From the IMG/VR virus record IMGVR_UViG_3300035659_000108, positions 1 through 22,332 of that record: a DNA stretch of 22,332 bases. The stretch is one strand, 5' to 3'. This document shows, piece after piece, positions 10,794 to 18,706 of this stretch (the stretch's first letter is position 1; every line of letters starts with the position of its first letter). Source of the stretch: a virus. The notes under the pieces were generated by a model. It made no database searches and was not told the origin of the DNA. It was given only the letters and a program-made list of their open reading frames with translations. A program made the translations under genes and the position numbers.

Positions 10794-10822
10794 TTAATAA
10801 TAAACGATTTACGTTCGTTCAA
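10794..10822 (-). promoter_or_regulatory. Weak candidate promoter for the 59-aa gene (TTGAAC, 17 bp, TATTAA)
   Basis: On the minus strand TTGAAC (10822-10817) and TATTAA (10799-10794) are 17 bp apart, each matching four of six consensus bases. It lies 38 nt before the start at 10755. It is the best minus-strand candidate in the divergent region but clearly weaker than the others. Confidence 0.4.
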
Positions 10823-10862
10823 ACGTTTTTATACATTCAAATGTTACTCCTTATATAGATTT

Positions 10863-11029
10863 GAGAAAGATTTTCGATGGATAGAATCTCGAGAATATCT
10901 TTCTCATAAATATATATTTATGGACCCCCACCCGTTTTGTGCGTAGACTCCTCCATTACCACGTTTCCTAAAAAATCCAAAACCCAAGATCCGACGGGTC
11001 GCACAAGGTGCACATCGTATACAAGGTGC
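10863..11029. repeat. Palindromes and direct repeats in the divergent intergenic region
   Basis: The 365-nt gene-free stretch 10756-11120 separates the minus-strand and plus-strand blocks. It holds a 9-bp stem (GAGAAAGAT at 10863-10871 with ATCTTTCTC at 10897-10905), a perfect 18-nt palindrome (CATAAATATATATTTATG, 10905-10922), and two copies of ACAAGGTGC (11003-11011 and 11021-11029) 18 bp apart. The palindrome and repeats are plausible operator sites for a regulator of the two gene blocks; no cognate regulator is identified in the window. Confidence 0.55.
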
Positions 11030-11065
11030 GCACGCATTCACACAAGTACTTAAACAAACGGGCTA

Positions 11066-11094
11066 TTGCTTACCATCTAAAATTCCTGTATAAT
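11066..11094 (+). promoter_or_regulatory. Plus-strand promoter for the virion operon (TTGCTT, 17 bp, TATAAT)
   Basis: TTGCTT (11066-11071), a 17-bp spacer and a perfect TATAAT (11089-11094) lie 26 nt before the small-terminase start. The -35 hexamer is the same as in the minus-strand promoter at 9191-9219, so both blocks can be read by the host housekeeping polymerase. Confidence 0.8.
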
Positions 11095-11120
11095 ATAATC
11101 AAGAGGAAGACCCATAGCCG

Positions 11121-11648
11121 ATGAAACTAATGTTGGAAGTTACATACCAGGAAGTAGCGCGCCGGCTTCTCATGAAACAAACCGAGGATGATATCTCTCA
11201 GCAAATGGGAATCTCCCTTCGTGCACTTCAGGGTATCATGACCCGAGCCGAGTTCAAGTCAATCTTCCATACGTTGCAAGCCAAGATATATAAGCCGGTC
11301 GACGACCAACTTGTTCAACAAACCCGCAATCTAAAAGACGAGATCGATAAGGCATGTTATGACTCCTTCGACCGTCTTATGATACTTCTTAAGAATTCTA
11401 GTTCAGAGGCTATAGCCAAGGATGTAGCACAAGACATGCTTGATCGTGGGGGCTATGGCAAGAAGGTTGAAGACAATCGTACCGTCATTAATATCGGTGC
11501 TCTTGAGGCATCCGTCCTAGTCGAGGCTCTTAAGAAAGAGGAACTAGGGGCTAAACTTATGGGTGATCGTCATCCAACAGAACTTACTCGAGGAGTAGAT
11601 GAGCACGCAAAGCAGCGGCTTCTCGCAAGCGAATCAACTGATCTCTGA
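11121..11648 (+). CDS. Terminase small subunit
   Basis: The 175-residue protein has a predicted helix-turn-helix near the N-terminus (about 20-45, EDDISQQMGISLRALQGIM), then a long helical region (VQQTRNLKDEIDKACYDSFD, then AKDVAQDMLDRGGYGKK). This is the usual layout of small terminase subunits, which recognise packaging sites and regulate the large subunit. It lies directly before the large terminase and overlaps it by 50 nt. AGAGGA is the nearest ribosome site but is about 12 nt from ATG 11121; a later start such as ATG 11172 (MKQTEDDISQ) is possible. The family call rests on position and HTH, since small terminases are poorly conserved. Confidence 0.78.
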   Translation: MKLMLEVTYQEVARRLLMKQTEDDISQQMGISLRALQGIMTRAEFKSIFHTLQAKIYKPVDDQLVQQTRNLKDEIDKACYDSFDRLMILLKNSSSEAIAKDVAQDMLDRGGYGKKVEDNRTVINIGALEASVLVEALKKEELGAKLMGDRHPTELTRGVDEHAKQRLLASESTDL

Positions 11649-13101
11649 TCTACGACAACGTAGTCAGGAATCAGTATTCTTCGTTGCTACTGCTCTCTTA
11701 GGCTATAATCGTCTTACAACTAGCTTACACTACGAGATGGCTCAAGTAGTGCAAAGCGCTTCTAACATTCATCGCCTCTTAGGTCTCGTGCCTCGCAATC
11801 ACTATAAGACCACTATATGGACTATCTCTTATGGAGTATGGCGCGCTCTACGTAACCCAAACGAAACGGGGCTCATTGTTATGAACAGCGCCAAGAATGC
11901 TGAACGTGTTGTAGGTAAGATCCGTTCCTCATTTGAGTCTGCCCCCTTCTTAAGGCAACTCTATCCAGAGTTGCTACCAGAAAAATCTAAACGATGGAAC
12001 AAGGAAGAGGCTTGCCTACCACGACAAATTGATTGGCCTGAAGCTACCTGGACCGCGGCTGGTTGGGACACAAAAATGACGTCCGGGCACTTTGATTGGG
12101 TCGTGTATGACGACCTGGTCGATGAGGAGACTTATGAATCTCCTGCTCTTATGCACAAACTTAATAGTCGCTTTGAGCAACGAGAGGGTCTCCTCCGCCC
12201 GCCTATTCCCGAGCGCGACATCATAGTCGTGGGCAATCATTGGTCTAACATTGATGTTGCCTCCTATATAATCGAGAAGCATCCCGAATACAAAGTCTAC
12301 TACCGTCAAGCCATCGAGGGTGGACAACCTATCTTCCCCGAGATGTACACGCTTGATTGGCTCTACCGTAAACAAGAGTCCGATCCATACGTGTTCGCCA
12401 CTCAATGGATGAACGATCCCGTTGACGAGAACCTTGCAGAACTTAAAAAGGGTTGGATCAAATACTACAAGCGCGACGCAGACGGTGTTATTCTACCTGA
12501 CGGCGAAAAAGTATTCTTCCGTCAGATGAATATTTACGCTGCGCTAGACCCAAGACACTCCCTTTCCCAGGGTCGTGTTGAAAAACTAGGCTCGCGTAAC
12601 GCCGTCTGTGTCTGCGGTATCGATCATAAGAGCCGCCGATACCTTCTTGAGGAATGGGCCAAGCGGTGCGATCCCGTAGAAACTCTACGCGCGCTACTCG
12701 ACATTTGGAACCGATGGAGAGAACATGGGCTACTCAAGATTGGTATCGAGGCTTACGGCTTTCAGCAAGCTCTTGCACCGCTCGCTGACGAAATCTGGAA
12801 ACACGAACAGTACAAGCCGGTCGTTGAACCGCTCAGGAAGGATACAGATCGATCTAAGGAAAACCGCATTAGGGCAGGTACCCAGTTCTTCCGAACTGGA
12901 CAAGCATACATACATCATTCCCACATCGACTTCAAAGAAGAGTTCGGATTCTTCCCCGGTGGAAAAACTAAAGACGTCTTAGATGCGTGGACTTGGTGTA
13001 TGTTCATGATGACTCCTCCTACTGAAGATCTTGCCTACGAAACCGAGCACGCAGTAGACCTGCGCAATCTTCAGGCTCTTACTACAGGAGCTGCAATCTA
13101 A
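11599..13101 (+). CDS. Terminase large subunit (packaging ATPase and nuclease)
   Basis: The large terminase drives DNA into the prohead and cuts the concatemer. The 500-residue protein has an N-terminal ATPase with an atypical Walker A, VPRNHYKTT (64-72), and Walker B with catalytic acids, VVYDDLVDEE (168-177). A C-terminal RNase H-like nuclease follows, with acidic residues in AALDPRHS (D317), IGIEAYGF (E384) and KDVLDAW (D459/D462). Length and order are typical. GAGGAG precedes ATG 11599, which lies 50 nt inside the small subunit gene. The stop shares a base with the portal start (TAATG). The Walker A lacks the common GKS/T glycine (YKT), a variation seen in terminases. Confidence 0.95.
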   Translation: MSTQSSGFSQANQLISDLRQRSQESVFFVATALLGYNRLTTSLHYEMAQVVQSASNIHRLLGLVPRNHYKTTIWTISYGVWRALRNPNETGLIVMNSAKNAERVVGKIRSSFESAPFLRQLYPELLPEKSKRWNKEEACLPRQIDWPEATWTAAGWDTKMTSGHFDWVVYDDLVDEETYESPALMHKLNSRFEQREGLLRPPIPERDIIVVGNHWSNIDVASYIIEKHPEYKVYYRQAIEGGQPIFPEMYTLDWLYRKQESDPYVFATQWMNDPVDENLAELKKGWIKYYKRDADGVILPDGEKVFFRQMNIYAALDPRHSLSQGRVEKLGSRNAVCVCGIDHKSRRYLLEEWAKRCDPVETLRALLDIWNRWREHGLLKIGIEAYGFQQALAPLADEIWKHEQYKPVVEPLRKDTDRSKENRIRAGTQFFRTGQAYIHHSHIDFKEEFGFFPGGKTKDVLDAWTWCMFMMTPPTEDLAYETEHAVDLRNLQALTTGAAI

Positions 13102-15035
13102 TGGCTGAACGACTTAAATTACCCGCCGAACAGAACAAACGCCTCTTGGACTATCTAGAGACAGAGATAACTACCGCAGAAGAAGATGTCTACGAACCTC
13201 AGCAAGCAAAGCGCGAAGAGTGGGAAGATCAATACACCGGCAAGGTTGCTCCTCGTAAAGAGAAGTGGATGTCTAACGTTCCCATGCTCTTAGGCGCTAC
13301 ATTCGTAGATGCAGTTACCGCGCGTCTAATGAATACCATGAACGCATACAGACCGACGTTCACGGTTAAAGCCACTCGTACATCGGACTGGGTTCCTATT
13401 GGTAAGGCAGTCGAAGACTTCATGGAACACAAAATCCAGACCGAGATGGATTACTACAACACCCTTCGACGAGTTATCTTTGAAACTTGTCGCCTTGGAA
13501 CAGGTGTCATGTTAGCCCCCTGGGTAGAAGAGCGTGAGACCGTTCAAGTCAAACGCTTTGGTCTCTTCAAGCAATCGACGTCCGTTATTACCAAGCAAGG
13601 TACTGTGTGTCGTGGTATGGCCATCAAAGACCTCCTTCTTCCCGGCGGCTACTCTGAACTCGAGGATCTTCCTTGGTGGTCTCGTTATAAACGCTGGTCA
13701 GAACTCGACATCCGAATGATGCGTTACGATAAATACATCGACAAGGAAGATATCGAACTTCTTCTCAAATACAAAACCGAAAATCCTAACAACTACAACG
13801 CTGAAGCCACTAAAGCCGCTCAAGTTCGAGCTGGTGAAGAAGAGCCCACAGTTGGTCTCGTCCATACACAAGAAACGTGGCTTCGCTTCGATCTAGAGAA
13901 AGAAGGTGAGTTCCGTAAGTACAAAGTCATTTGGCATCCTGAAGCCAGTAAGATTCTTCGTGTTGAAGTTGATACGTATCCTCGTTGGCCTCTATTCTTA
14001 TTTCGTTACGGCCCTCGAGACTACGGCATCTACGGTCTCGGTATTATGGAGATGTCCAACACCTATGAAACACAAATGTACGCGTTGATGAATCTACTCA
14101 TTGACAACTACAAAATTGCTACTATGCAATGTTTCAAAGGCAAGAAAGGACAAGGACTTCGTCCTGACACCAAGATCTATCCTGGGAAGTTCTTCCTTCT
14201 CGATAACCCAGCCGATCTAGAATCGTTCCCCCTTGGTCAAGCTTATCAACTTAATCCCGCCTTTATACGTACCATCATGGACCTAGCAGAACGGCGTACC
14301 GGTATCTCGGACTACTCTCTTGGTCGTGAGTCTCCTATGGCGGGTGGTCGTGCAACTGCCACAGGCACATTGGCACTCATTCAAGAGGGCCAACGCCGCT
14401 TCGATCTGTGTATCCGAGACGTTCGTCAAGTCCTTGACTCCTTCGGTAACTTCGCTCTCCGGATGGTGCACGAAAATCTTCCTCCACAAGTTCCATATAT
14501 GCTTCTTGGGGAACGTGGGGCGCTAGTTGAAAAGTGGCTTTCCTTACCTCCTTCTCCTCCTTACTACTCCATCTACCTCACTAGTAATCTCTCCAACGTA
14601 TCAATGAACAAAGAGGTTGCTAAATCAGACGCTACTACTACAATGGGACTTATGACCCAATTCTATCAAGCAGGACTACAGCTGCAACAGATGGCTAAAC
14701 AAGATCCTCAGAACGCTGCAACCTATCAAGCCATTCAAACAGCTGCAGCACAAAAGTTCCGTTCTGTTCTTGAGGTATTCGGCGAGCCTTCACCTGAGCG
14801 GTACTCTGACGTATTCATTACGGGGGTTCCTAGCTCAATGTCAGCTCCTCCTCCTGGACCTCCTGGGATGGAAATGGGCGAAGGAGCCCCTGCTCAAATA
14901 CCCCCTGGTATGGAATCTGAGTTCTCTCCTGAACTAATGCAAGCTATGGGAGGCGGTAATGGTCAACCCTCTGGAATCCCTAATGCAGGCGGACCAATCC
15001 CAGTATCCGGAGGTAACCAGGGACCAGTACAGTGA
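13101..15035 (+). CDS. Portal protein
   Basis: The portal is the dodecameric ring at one capsid vertex through which DNA is packaged. This 644-residue protein follows the large terminase directly and has typical features: an N-terminal helical start, NVPMLLGATFVDAVTARLMN (about 59-78), a beta-rich wing, the segment YGLGIMEMSNTYETQMYALM, then MDLAERRTGISDYSLGRESP leading into the long helix region. The last 80 residues are rich in P, G, M and Q (APPPGPPGMEMGEGAPAQIP) and probably flexible. The length is in the range of podovirus-type and some siphovirus portals. The next small gene starts inside its 3' end. Confidence 0.9.
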   Translation: MAERLKLPAEQNKRLLDYLETEITTAEEDVYEPQQAKREEWEDQYTGKVAPRKEKWMSNVPMLLGATFVDAVTARLMNTMNAYRPTFTVKATRTSDWVPIGKAVEDFMEHKIQTEMDYYNTLRRVIFETCRLGTGVMLAPWVEERETVQVKRFGLFKQSTSVITKQGTVCRGMAIKDLLLPGGYSELEDLPWWSRYKRWSELDIRMMRYDKYIDKEDIELLLKYKTENPNNYNAEATKAAQVRAGEEEPTVGLVHTQETWLRFDLEKEGEFRKYKVIWHPEASKILRVEVDTYPRWPLFLFRYGPRDYGIYGLGIMEMSNTYETQMYALMNLLIDNYKIATMQCFKGKKGQGLRPDTKIYPGKFFLLDNPADLESFPLGQAYQLNPAFIRTIMDLAERRTGISDYSLGRESPMAGGRATATGTLALIQEGQRRFDLCIRDVRQVLDSFGNFALRMVHENLPPQVPYMLLGERGALVEKWLSLPPSPPYYSIYLTSNLSNVSMNKEVAKSDATTTMGLMTQFYQAGLQLQQMAKQDPQNAATYQAIQTAAAQKFRSVLEVFGEPSPERYSDVFITGVPSSMSAPPPGPPGMEMGEGAPAQIPPGMESEFSPELMQAMGGGNGQPSGIPNAGGPIPVSGGNQGPVQ

Positions 15036-15231
15036 TTTCGTTTCTAATCCTTTATGGAAACGAATAAGAATGACCTTAATAGAACTTAAGAACGCGGCCG
15101 TCGAAGGATTACGGAAGTGTCCAGCCGATGACATTAACCTTCATCGGGCGACACTTAACGTGATAGATTCCATCCTTGAGCTTCCAGAGGGAATTCTCGA
15201 GGAAATTAACGAGGAGGATACTAATGTCTGA
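14959..15231 (+). CDS. Small portal-linked protein, 90 aa, unknown function
   Basis: ATG 14959 lies inside the portal gene, behind GGGAGG formed by portal glycine codons, and gives 90 residues. The pattern SDFVSNPLWKRIRMTLIELK, then a helix ending in ILELPEGILEEI, is familiar from small proteins located between portal and scaffold genes in many tailed phages. Because SDFVSNPLW lies before the alternative ATG 15071, the earlier start is preferred. The first 25 residues overlap the portal tail in another frame. It could be a head-assembly accessory; no activity is known. Confidence 0.72.
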   Translation: MVNPLESLMQADQSQYPEVTRDQYSDFVSNPLWKRIRMTLIELKNAAVEGLRKCPADDINLHRATLNVIDSILELPEGILEEINEEDTNV

Positions 15232-15904
15232 TCAAGATCCAGCAACAATCGGCGATCCCTCAAAGCCGACTGCTGACCCAGTTGTTACAGCTCCGGCGGC
15301 TGTAGACCCGATGAGTCTGAAGTTTGATGGAACTAGCATTCCAGAGAAGTTCCGAGGAAAGACAGCAGCTGATGTTTTTAAGGCTTACTCAGAGGTCGAA
15401 ACTCTTGCGAACGAGAAAGCTACTCTGGTCTCTGACTGGGAAAAGTGGTATATGAAAAATCACGACCCTAACAAGGCCGCCGCAGAAGCCGACCCAAAAG
15501 AGCCTCTCTTCGATCAGGAGCAGCTCGCTGTTCTCGATGGTCTTCTCACTAAGCAACTTCATCCTATTACGCAAGCCTTAGATAATGTCTTTCTTGACAA
15601 CATTAAAGCAGTCGTTCCTGACTTCGGCTCCTTTGAGAAACGAGCTCGTGAAATCTACGACTCAATGCCTTCACAGTTTAAGTACAGTCCTAAGCACGGA
15701 TGGACTTTCGCCTATAATATGGCTAAGTCGGAAGCAACCGGACTTCCAAAGGGTCCTCCGCCTCCTCCGATCTCTGGCTCAGGTCCGTCAGCTCCTCCGA
15801 AGTCTGGAACGGACCTTTCAGACGAGGAACTCGCTTGGGCCAAGAAACAGGGCATGACTGAAGAGGAATACAAGAAGTACCAGACTATTCAGGAGAATGC
15901 ATAA
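15224..15904 (+). CDS. Scaffolding protein (probable)
   Basis: I choose ATG 15224, with GAGGAGGA just upstream and an overlap of the preceding stop; the frame runs back to 15176 without support. The 226-residue protein is acidic and low in aromatic residues, with a disordered proline-rich start (DPSKPTADPVVTAPAAVDP), a helical centre, a second proline-rich linker (PKGPPPPPISGSGPSAPPKS), and a charged helical end. This composition, and the position between portal and capsid genes, fits a scaffold that shapes the prohead and then leaves. The GKTAADVFKAYSEVETLANE segment is typical of phage scaffold-like proteins. No protease motif is seen. Confidence 0.75.
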   Translation: MSDQDPATIGDPSKPTADPVVTAPAAVDPMSLKFDGTSIPEKFRGKTAADVFKAYSEVETLANEKATLVSDWEKWYMKNHDPNKAAAEADPKEPLFDQEQLAVLDGLLTKQLHPITQALDNVFLDNIKAVVPDFGSFEKRAREIYDSMPSQFKYSPKHGWTFAYNMAKSEATGLPKGPPPPPISGSGPSAPPKSGTDLSDEELAWAKKQGMTEEEYKKYQTIQENA

Positions 15905-16284
15905 TGCCTATCATTGATGACCTTTCAGCTGAAATCAAGAAACAATCCGATAAACATTACCGTTTCGTGCGTCGAGAGTCAGGTAACGTTTCCGTGAAGA
16001 AGTCCAAAGGGTACGAAACCGTCACGTCGCAGGATCCTGAAGTGAAAGGGACAATCCTGGAGAAGGCTCACAAGAACGCTGACGGTTCCATTACTATTGG
16101 AAATCTCATGTTGATGCGCGCCACTAAGGAACAACACGAAAAGAACAGATCTAAGGTAGAAGAACGAAATGAGCGTATTCGTAAATCTGTACAACAGAAG
16201 TTCCTTGCAGAGGGCGAAGATCTGAAACGGAAACTCGGCAAGTCGCACAACGGTCTTAAACTAATTTCCGAGGAGAGTGACTAA
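15904..16284 (+). CDS. Unknown basic helical protein in head module, 126 aa
   Basis: The start shares a base with the scaffold stop (TAATG), and the end shares one with the next start. The product contains YRFVRRESGNVSVKKSKGYE, then ITIGNLMLMRATKEQHEKN and a long lysine- and glutamate-rich helix (EERNERIRKSVQQKFLAEGE). Being encoded between scaffold and capsid suggests a head-assembly or minor structural role. I recognise no named family. Confidence 0.8.
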   Translation: MPIIDDLSAEIKKQSDKHYRFVRRESGNVSVKKSKGYETVTSQDPEVKGTILEKAHKNADGSITIGNLMLMRATKEQHEKNRSKVEERNERIRKSVQQKFLAEGEDLKRKLGKSHNGLKLISEESD

Positions 16285-16769
16285 TGGCGAACATCGTTGT
16301 TTCCAGTGCTGTCGGCACTCTCACAGGGCATGCCACTCCAACACTTACATTTCCGGAAGCCGCATCGCAGACATTTCTCGCTGGTGACTTCGTCTTTCTC
16401 TCCAGCGGTTACTTAACTATCTGCGGCACGGATCCGGCGCTTATTATGGGCATGGCCTTAGAGCCGGCACACAACACTACGGCGGGACTATACCAGATTG
16501 GTGTGGCGCTCGCTATAGAGATCGTGTTATTTGGCTTGAGTGTCTATCATGCTACTCCTGCTAATAACAAGATCGAGGCCACGGATATGGGTATTCTTTG
16601 CGACATCGCAATGAGTGCCTCAAGTAAGTGGGTCGTAGACAAAGCAACAATTGGCTCTACTTCTAGAGTCAGAGTTCTCAAGTTTATCGATCCACTCGGC
16701 ACAATCGCAGGTAGACTCGGGTGCGTTGTTGCAGCCACCTATCGGCAGATCGGATTCGTAGGAGCATAA
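16284..16769 (+). CDS. Capsid decoration-like protein, 161 aa
   Basis: The protein is rich in A, G, T, V and I with many short beta strands: SQTFLAGDFVFLSSGYLTIC, then LIMGMALEPAHNTTAG and LYQIGVALAIEIVLFGLSVY. The LAGDFVFL pattern followed by a G-rich strand resembles small capsid-cement (DUF2190-like) proteins that bind the outer capsid. It sits immediately before the major capsid gene, one base from its start, where such genes are usual. The hydrophobic strand VALAIEIVLFGLSVYHA should not be read as a membrane helix in this context. Assignment is by pattern and position. Confidence 0.62.
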   Translation: MANIVVSSAVGTLTGHATPTLTFPEAASQTFLAGDFVFLSSGYLTICGTDPALIMGMALEPAHNTTAGLYQIGVALAIEIVLFGLSVYHATPANNKIEATDMGILCDIAMSASSKWVVDKATIGSTSRVRVLKFIDPLGTIAGRLGCVVAATYRQIGFVGA

Positions 16770-16770
16770 C

Positions 16771-17685
16771 ATGGCTAACAATCCAATGACTCGCGGCGGT
16801 TTCTCCCATCTTATGTTCCCGGGGCTCAACAAGGTGTATCAGATGTCTCTTACCTCCTATCCCGAGGAATACACTAAATATCTGAACATCGAGAAGAGCA
16901 CCATGCGGCAGGAAGAGGACGTCGTGATCGACGGCTTCGGGCTCGTACCTGAGAAGCCCGAGGGTAACCCTCCGATGTTCGACTACATCAAGATGTCGAA
17001 CAAACTTCAGTACCTCCACAAGACCTACGCTCTTGGGTACGAAGTGACTCAGGAACTGTTCGAGGACGATCAGTATGCGGTCATCAATAAGGCCACGTCT
17101 CTTCTGGCCGTCGCTGTCAAACAGACCGTTGACTCTCTCGCAGCTATGGTCCTGAATAACGCCTTTGCTACAACGGTGTACTTGGGCGTTGATGCGAAGG
17201 GCCTCTGCGCTACAGATCATCCTCTGTCTAAGGCGGGTGGCACGGTTGCTAATCGTCCGGCAACCGATGTGGACTTCGATCCTGTGTCTCTCCAGTCTGG
17301 TCTGGAGACGATCGAAACTTGGGTGGATGCTAACGGTCTTCCGATGATGAAGATGCCGAAGTACGTCATCTCCGGCCCGCTGCAGCGCGACATCATCACC
17401 AAGACGTTGAGCTCCGACAAGATGCCGTTCACGAACGACAACGAGAAGAACGCACTTCAGGAATGGGAATTACAGAAACTCATCCTCCACTATCTCACTG
17501 ATCCGGATATGTGGTTCATCGCTACGCAGCCCAGGGATCATTACCTCAAGTGGTTCTGGCGCATTAAGCCCTCGTTCAAGAACTTCGACGATCCCAACAC
17601 TGGGAACGCCCGATTCGTCGTTCGTTTCCGCGCCTCGTCCGGTTTCACGACCTGGCAGGGGATCTACGGCTCGACCGGAATCTAA
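16771..17685 (+). CDS. Major capsid protein
   Basis: The 304-residue protein follows the decoration-like gene by one base and has the features of HK97-fold major capsid proteins: an N-terminal arm (GLNKVYQMSLTSYPEEYTKY), a spine-helix region (LLAVAVKQTVDSLAAMVLNN), and ADHP-type loop text (KGLCATDHPLSKAGGTVANR), a motif common in Mu-like capsid proteins. PKYVISGPLQRD and the C-terminal RASSGFTTWQGIYGSTG follow. Its codons are the most GC-rich in wobble position in the right half, consistent with high expression. The ribosome site is TAGGAG 7 nt upstream. No maturation protease is seen. A hairpin follows the stop. Confidence 0.9.
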   Translation: MANNPMTRGGFSHLMFPGLNKVYQMSLTSYPEEYTKYLNIEKSTMRQEEDVVIDGFGLVPEKPEGNPPMFDYIKMSNKLQYLHKTYALGYEVTQELFEDDQYAVINKATSLLAVAVKQTVDSLAAMVLNNAFATTVYLGVDAKGLCATDHPLSKAGGTVANRPATDVDFDPVSLQSGLETIETWVDANGLPMMKMPKYVISGPLQRDIITKTLSSDKMPFTNDNEKNALQEWELQKLILHYLTDPDMWFIATQPRDHYLKWFWRIKPSFKNFDDPNTGNARFVVRFRASSGFTTWQGIYGSTGI

Positions 17686-17691
17686 ACCTCC

Positions 17692-17718
17692 TGGAGTGGG
17701 AAGTAACTAACCACTCCA
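17692..17718 (+). promoter_or_regulatory. Conserved-loop RNA hairpin 1, after capsid gene
   Basis: An 8-bp stem (TGGAGTGG with CCACTCCA) closes the 11-nt loop GAAGTAACTAA. The same loop occurs in hairpin 2 at 18313-18337 with a different but still paired stem. The 3' arm CACTCC could instead pair with the ribosome site GGAGTG at 17738-17743 of the next gene, so two exclusive folds are possible. No U tract follows. Confidence 0.75.
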
Positions 17719-17747
17719 TACAAACCTCCCACATATAGGAGTGCAAC

Positions 17748-18308
17748 ATGTTTCGAGTTGGTGAACGACATGATGGCGAAGGCCGTTACGTTCGCGCCAT
17801 CAGACACATTCGTGGCTCTGCCGGATACGGCGGAATTCTAGCTCAGGACTCTGGAAAGGTTTCAGACGGCTCCCTATACTACGTACAGCAGCTCTATTCC
17901 GACTTCACCCTTACCAACGCACAGGTTAAAGCGCTGTACACAACTGCTGTCGATCTGATCCCTGCTCCTGGAGCTGGCTACTTCCTCGAGTTCTGTGGTG
18001 CATGGCTCCTGATGGACTATGCAGGCACCAACGTCTTCACTGAAGCGTCTGTTACCTGGCAGTACTGCTACACCGACAAAACCGGTGTAGTCTGCTCTCA
18101 GGTCATCGAGGCAACAGGCTGGATTGATCAGGCAGCAGACACCTACACTTCGGCTCAACCGAAGATCGACGTGATCGCTGTGGGTACTGCTCTGATCAAC
18201 AAGCAGCTGTGCATTCGGGGCAATGCCGCAAACGTCGCAGGTAATGCCGGGGCGGATAACGTAGTTCGTATTCGTACGTTCTACAAGATCCACCAAGTTC
18301 TAGTTTAA
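17748..18308 (+). CDS. PAPGAG-motif structural protein, 186 aa
   Basis: The product starts MFRVGERHDGEGRYVRAIRH. It carries the pattern TLTNAQVKALYTTAVDLIPA followed by PGAG, which is widespread among small phage structural proteins, often near capsid or fibre genes. The rest is beta-rich with several cysteines (FLEFCGAWLLMDYAG, then WQYCYTDKTGVVCSQVIEAT). The gene stands apart from its neighbours in 50-60 nt gaps, each containing a hairpin with the same loop, and has AGGAG before its ATG. It may be a head fibre, decoration or receptor-binding component; the motif does not decide which. Confidence 0.75.
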   Translation: MFRVGERHDGEGRYVRAIRHIRGSAGYGGILAQDSGKVSDGSLYYVQQLYSDFTLTNAQVKALYTTAVDLIPAPGAGYFLEFCGAWLLMDYAGTNVFTEASVTWQYCYTDKTGVVCSQVIEATGWIDQAADTYTSAQPKIDVIAVGTALINKQLCIRGNAANVAGNAGADNVVRIRTFYKIHQVLV

Positions 18309-18312
18309 CCGA

Positions 18313-18337
18313 GAGGGGGGAAGTAACTAACCCCCTC
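18313..18337 (+). promoter_or_regulatory. Conserved-loop RNA hairpin 2, before the 112-aa gene
   Basis: A 7-bp stem (GAGGGGG with CCCCCTC) closes the loop GAAGTAACTAA, identical to hairpin 1. Three of the seven shared base pairs differ between the two hairpins and all stay complementary. The 3' side CTCCT (18335-18339) can also pair with AGGAG (18346-18350), the ribosome site of the next gene. Confidence 0.75.
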
Positions 18338-18356
18338 CTACTTTAAGGAGCATAAC

Positions 18357-18695
18357 ATGTCCATAGGAATTGTTCAGTTCGTAGGTAGTGCAGCGAGGGC
18401 CACAACTAGTGACAATCATGCTTCTCCTATTAGATGCTATAACTATCGGGAACTCGTGGCTTTTCTCTACTGCTCGGCGTCCTCAGGAACACCTACTCTT
18501 GACGTAACTATTGAAACGTATGATGAGCTCTCTGCTACCTGGTTTCCAGTAGCGGCCTTTACACAGCTTACTGGAACCGGGTCAGAACGTCTTGCAGTAG
18601 CTTTTGGTCTTGGAAAACAACTATCCGTTAAATGGGTTATTGCAGGTGGTACTCCCTCAGTTACATTTCAGGTCAACGGCATTCTTAAAGACTAA
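18357..18695 (+). CDS. Small beta-rich structural protein, 112 aa
   Basis: The start has AAGGAG followed by CATAAC and ATG, the same ribosome-site arrangement as the major capsid gene. The product is beta-rich with repeated short strands (ELVAFLYCSASSGTPTLDVT, then LSVKWVIAGGTPSVTFQVNG), like a single Ig-like or jelly-roll domain. Its codons are more AT-rich than those of the capsid gene. I infer a minor virion component such as a decoration or fibre-base protein; no named family is visible. Confidence 0.7.
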   Translation: MSIGIVQFVGSAARATTSDNHASPIRCYNYRELVAFLYCSASSGTPTLDVTIETYDELSATWFPVAAFTQLTGTGSERLAVAFGLGKQLSVKWVIAGGTPSVTFQVNGILKD

Positions 18696-18706
18696 GGAGG
18701 CGCTCT

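Noticed and set aside
12016-12405. 129-codon open frame on the minus strand
   Set aside because: Antisense to the large terminase ATPase domain, with no supporting signal.
16500-16560. Transmembrane helix in the decoration-like protein
   Set aside because: The hydrophobic stretch VALAIEIVLFGLSVYHA fits buried beta strands, and the gene context is virion structural.
16684-17220. 178-codon open frame on the minus strand
   Set aside because: It lies antisense over the capsid and decoration genes, which have clear family patterns and ribosome sites; it has no coupling, Shine-Dalgarno site or protein-like pattern.
17692-17718. Intrinsic terminator after the capsid gene
   Set aside because: The stem is GC-rich, but no U tract follows, and the loop is conserved in a second hairpin, pointing to another role.
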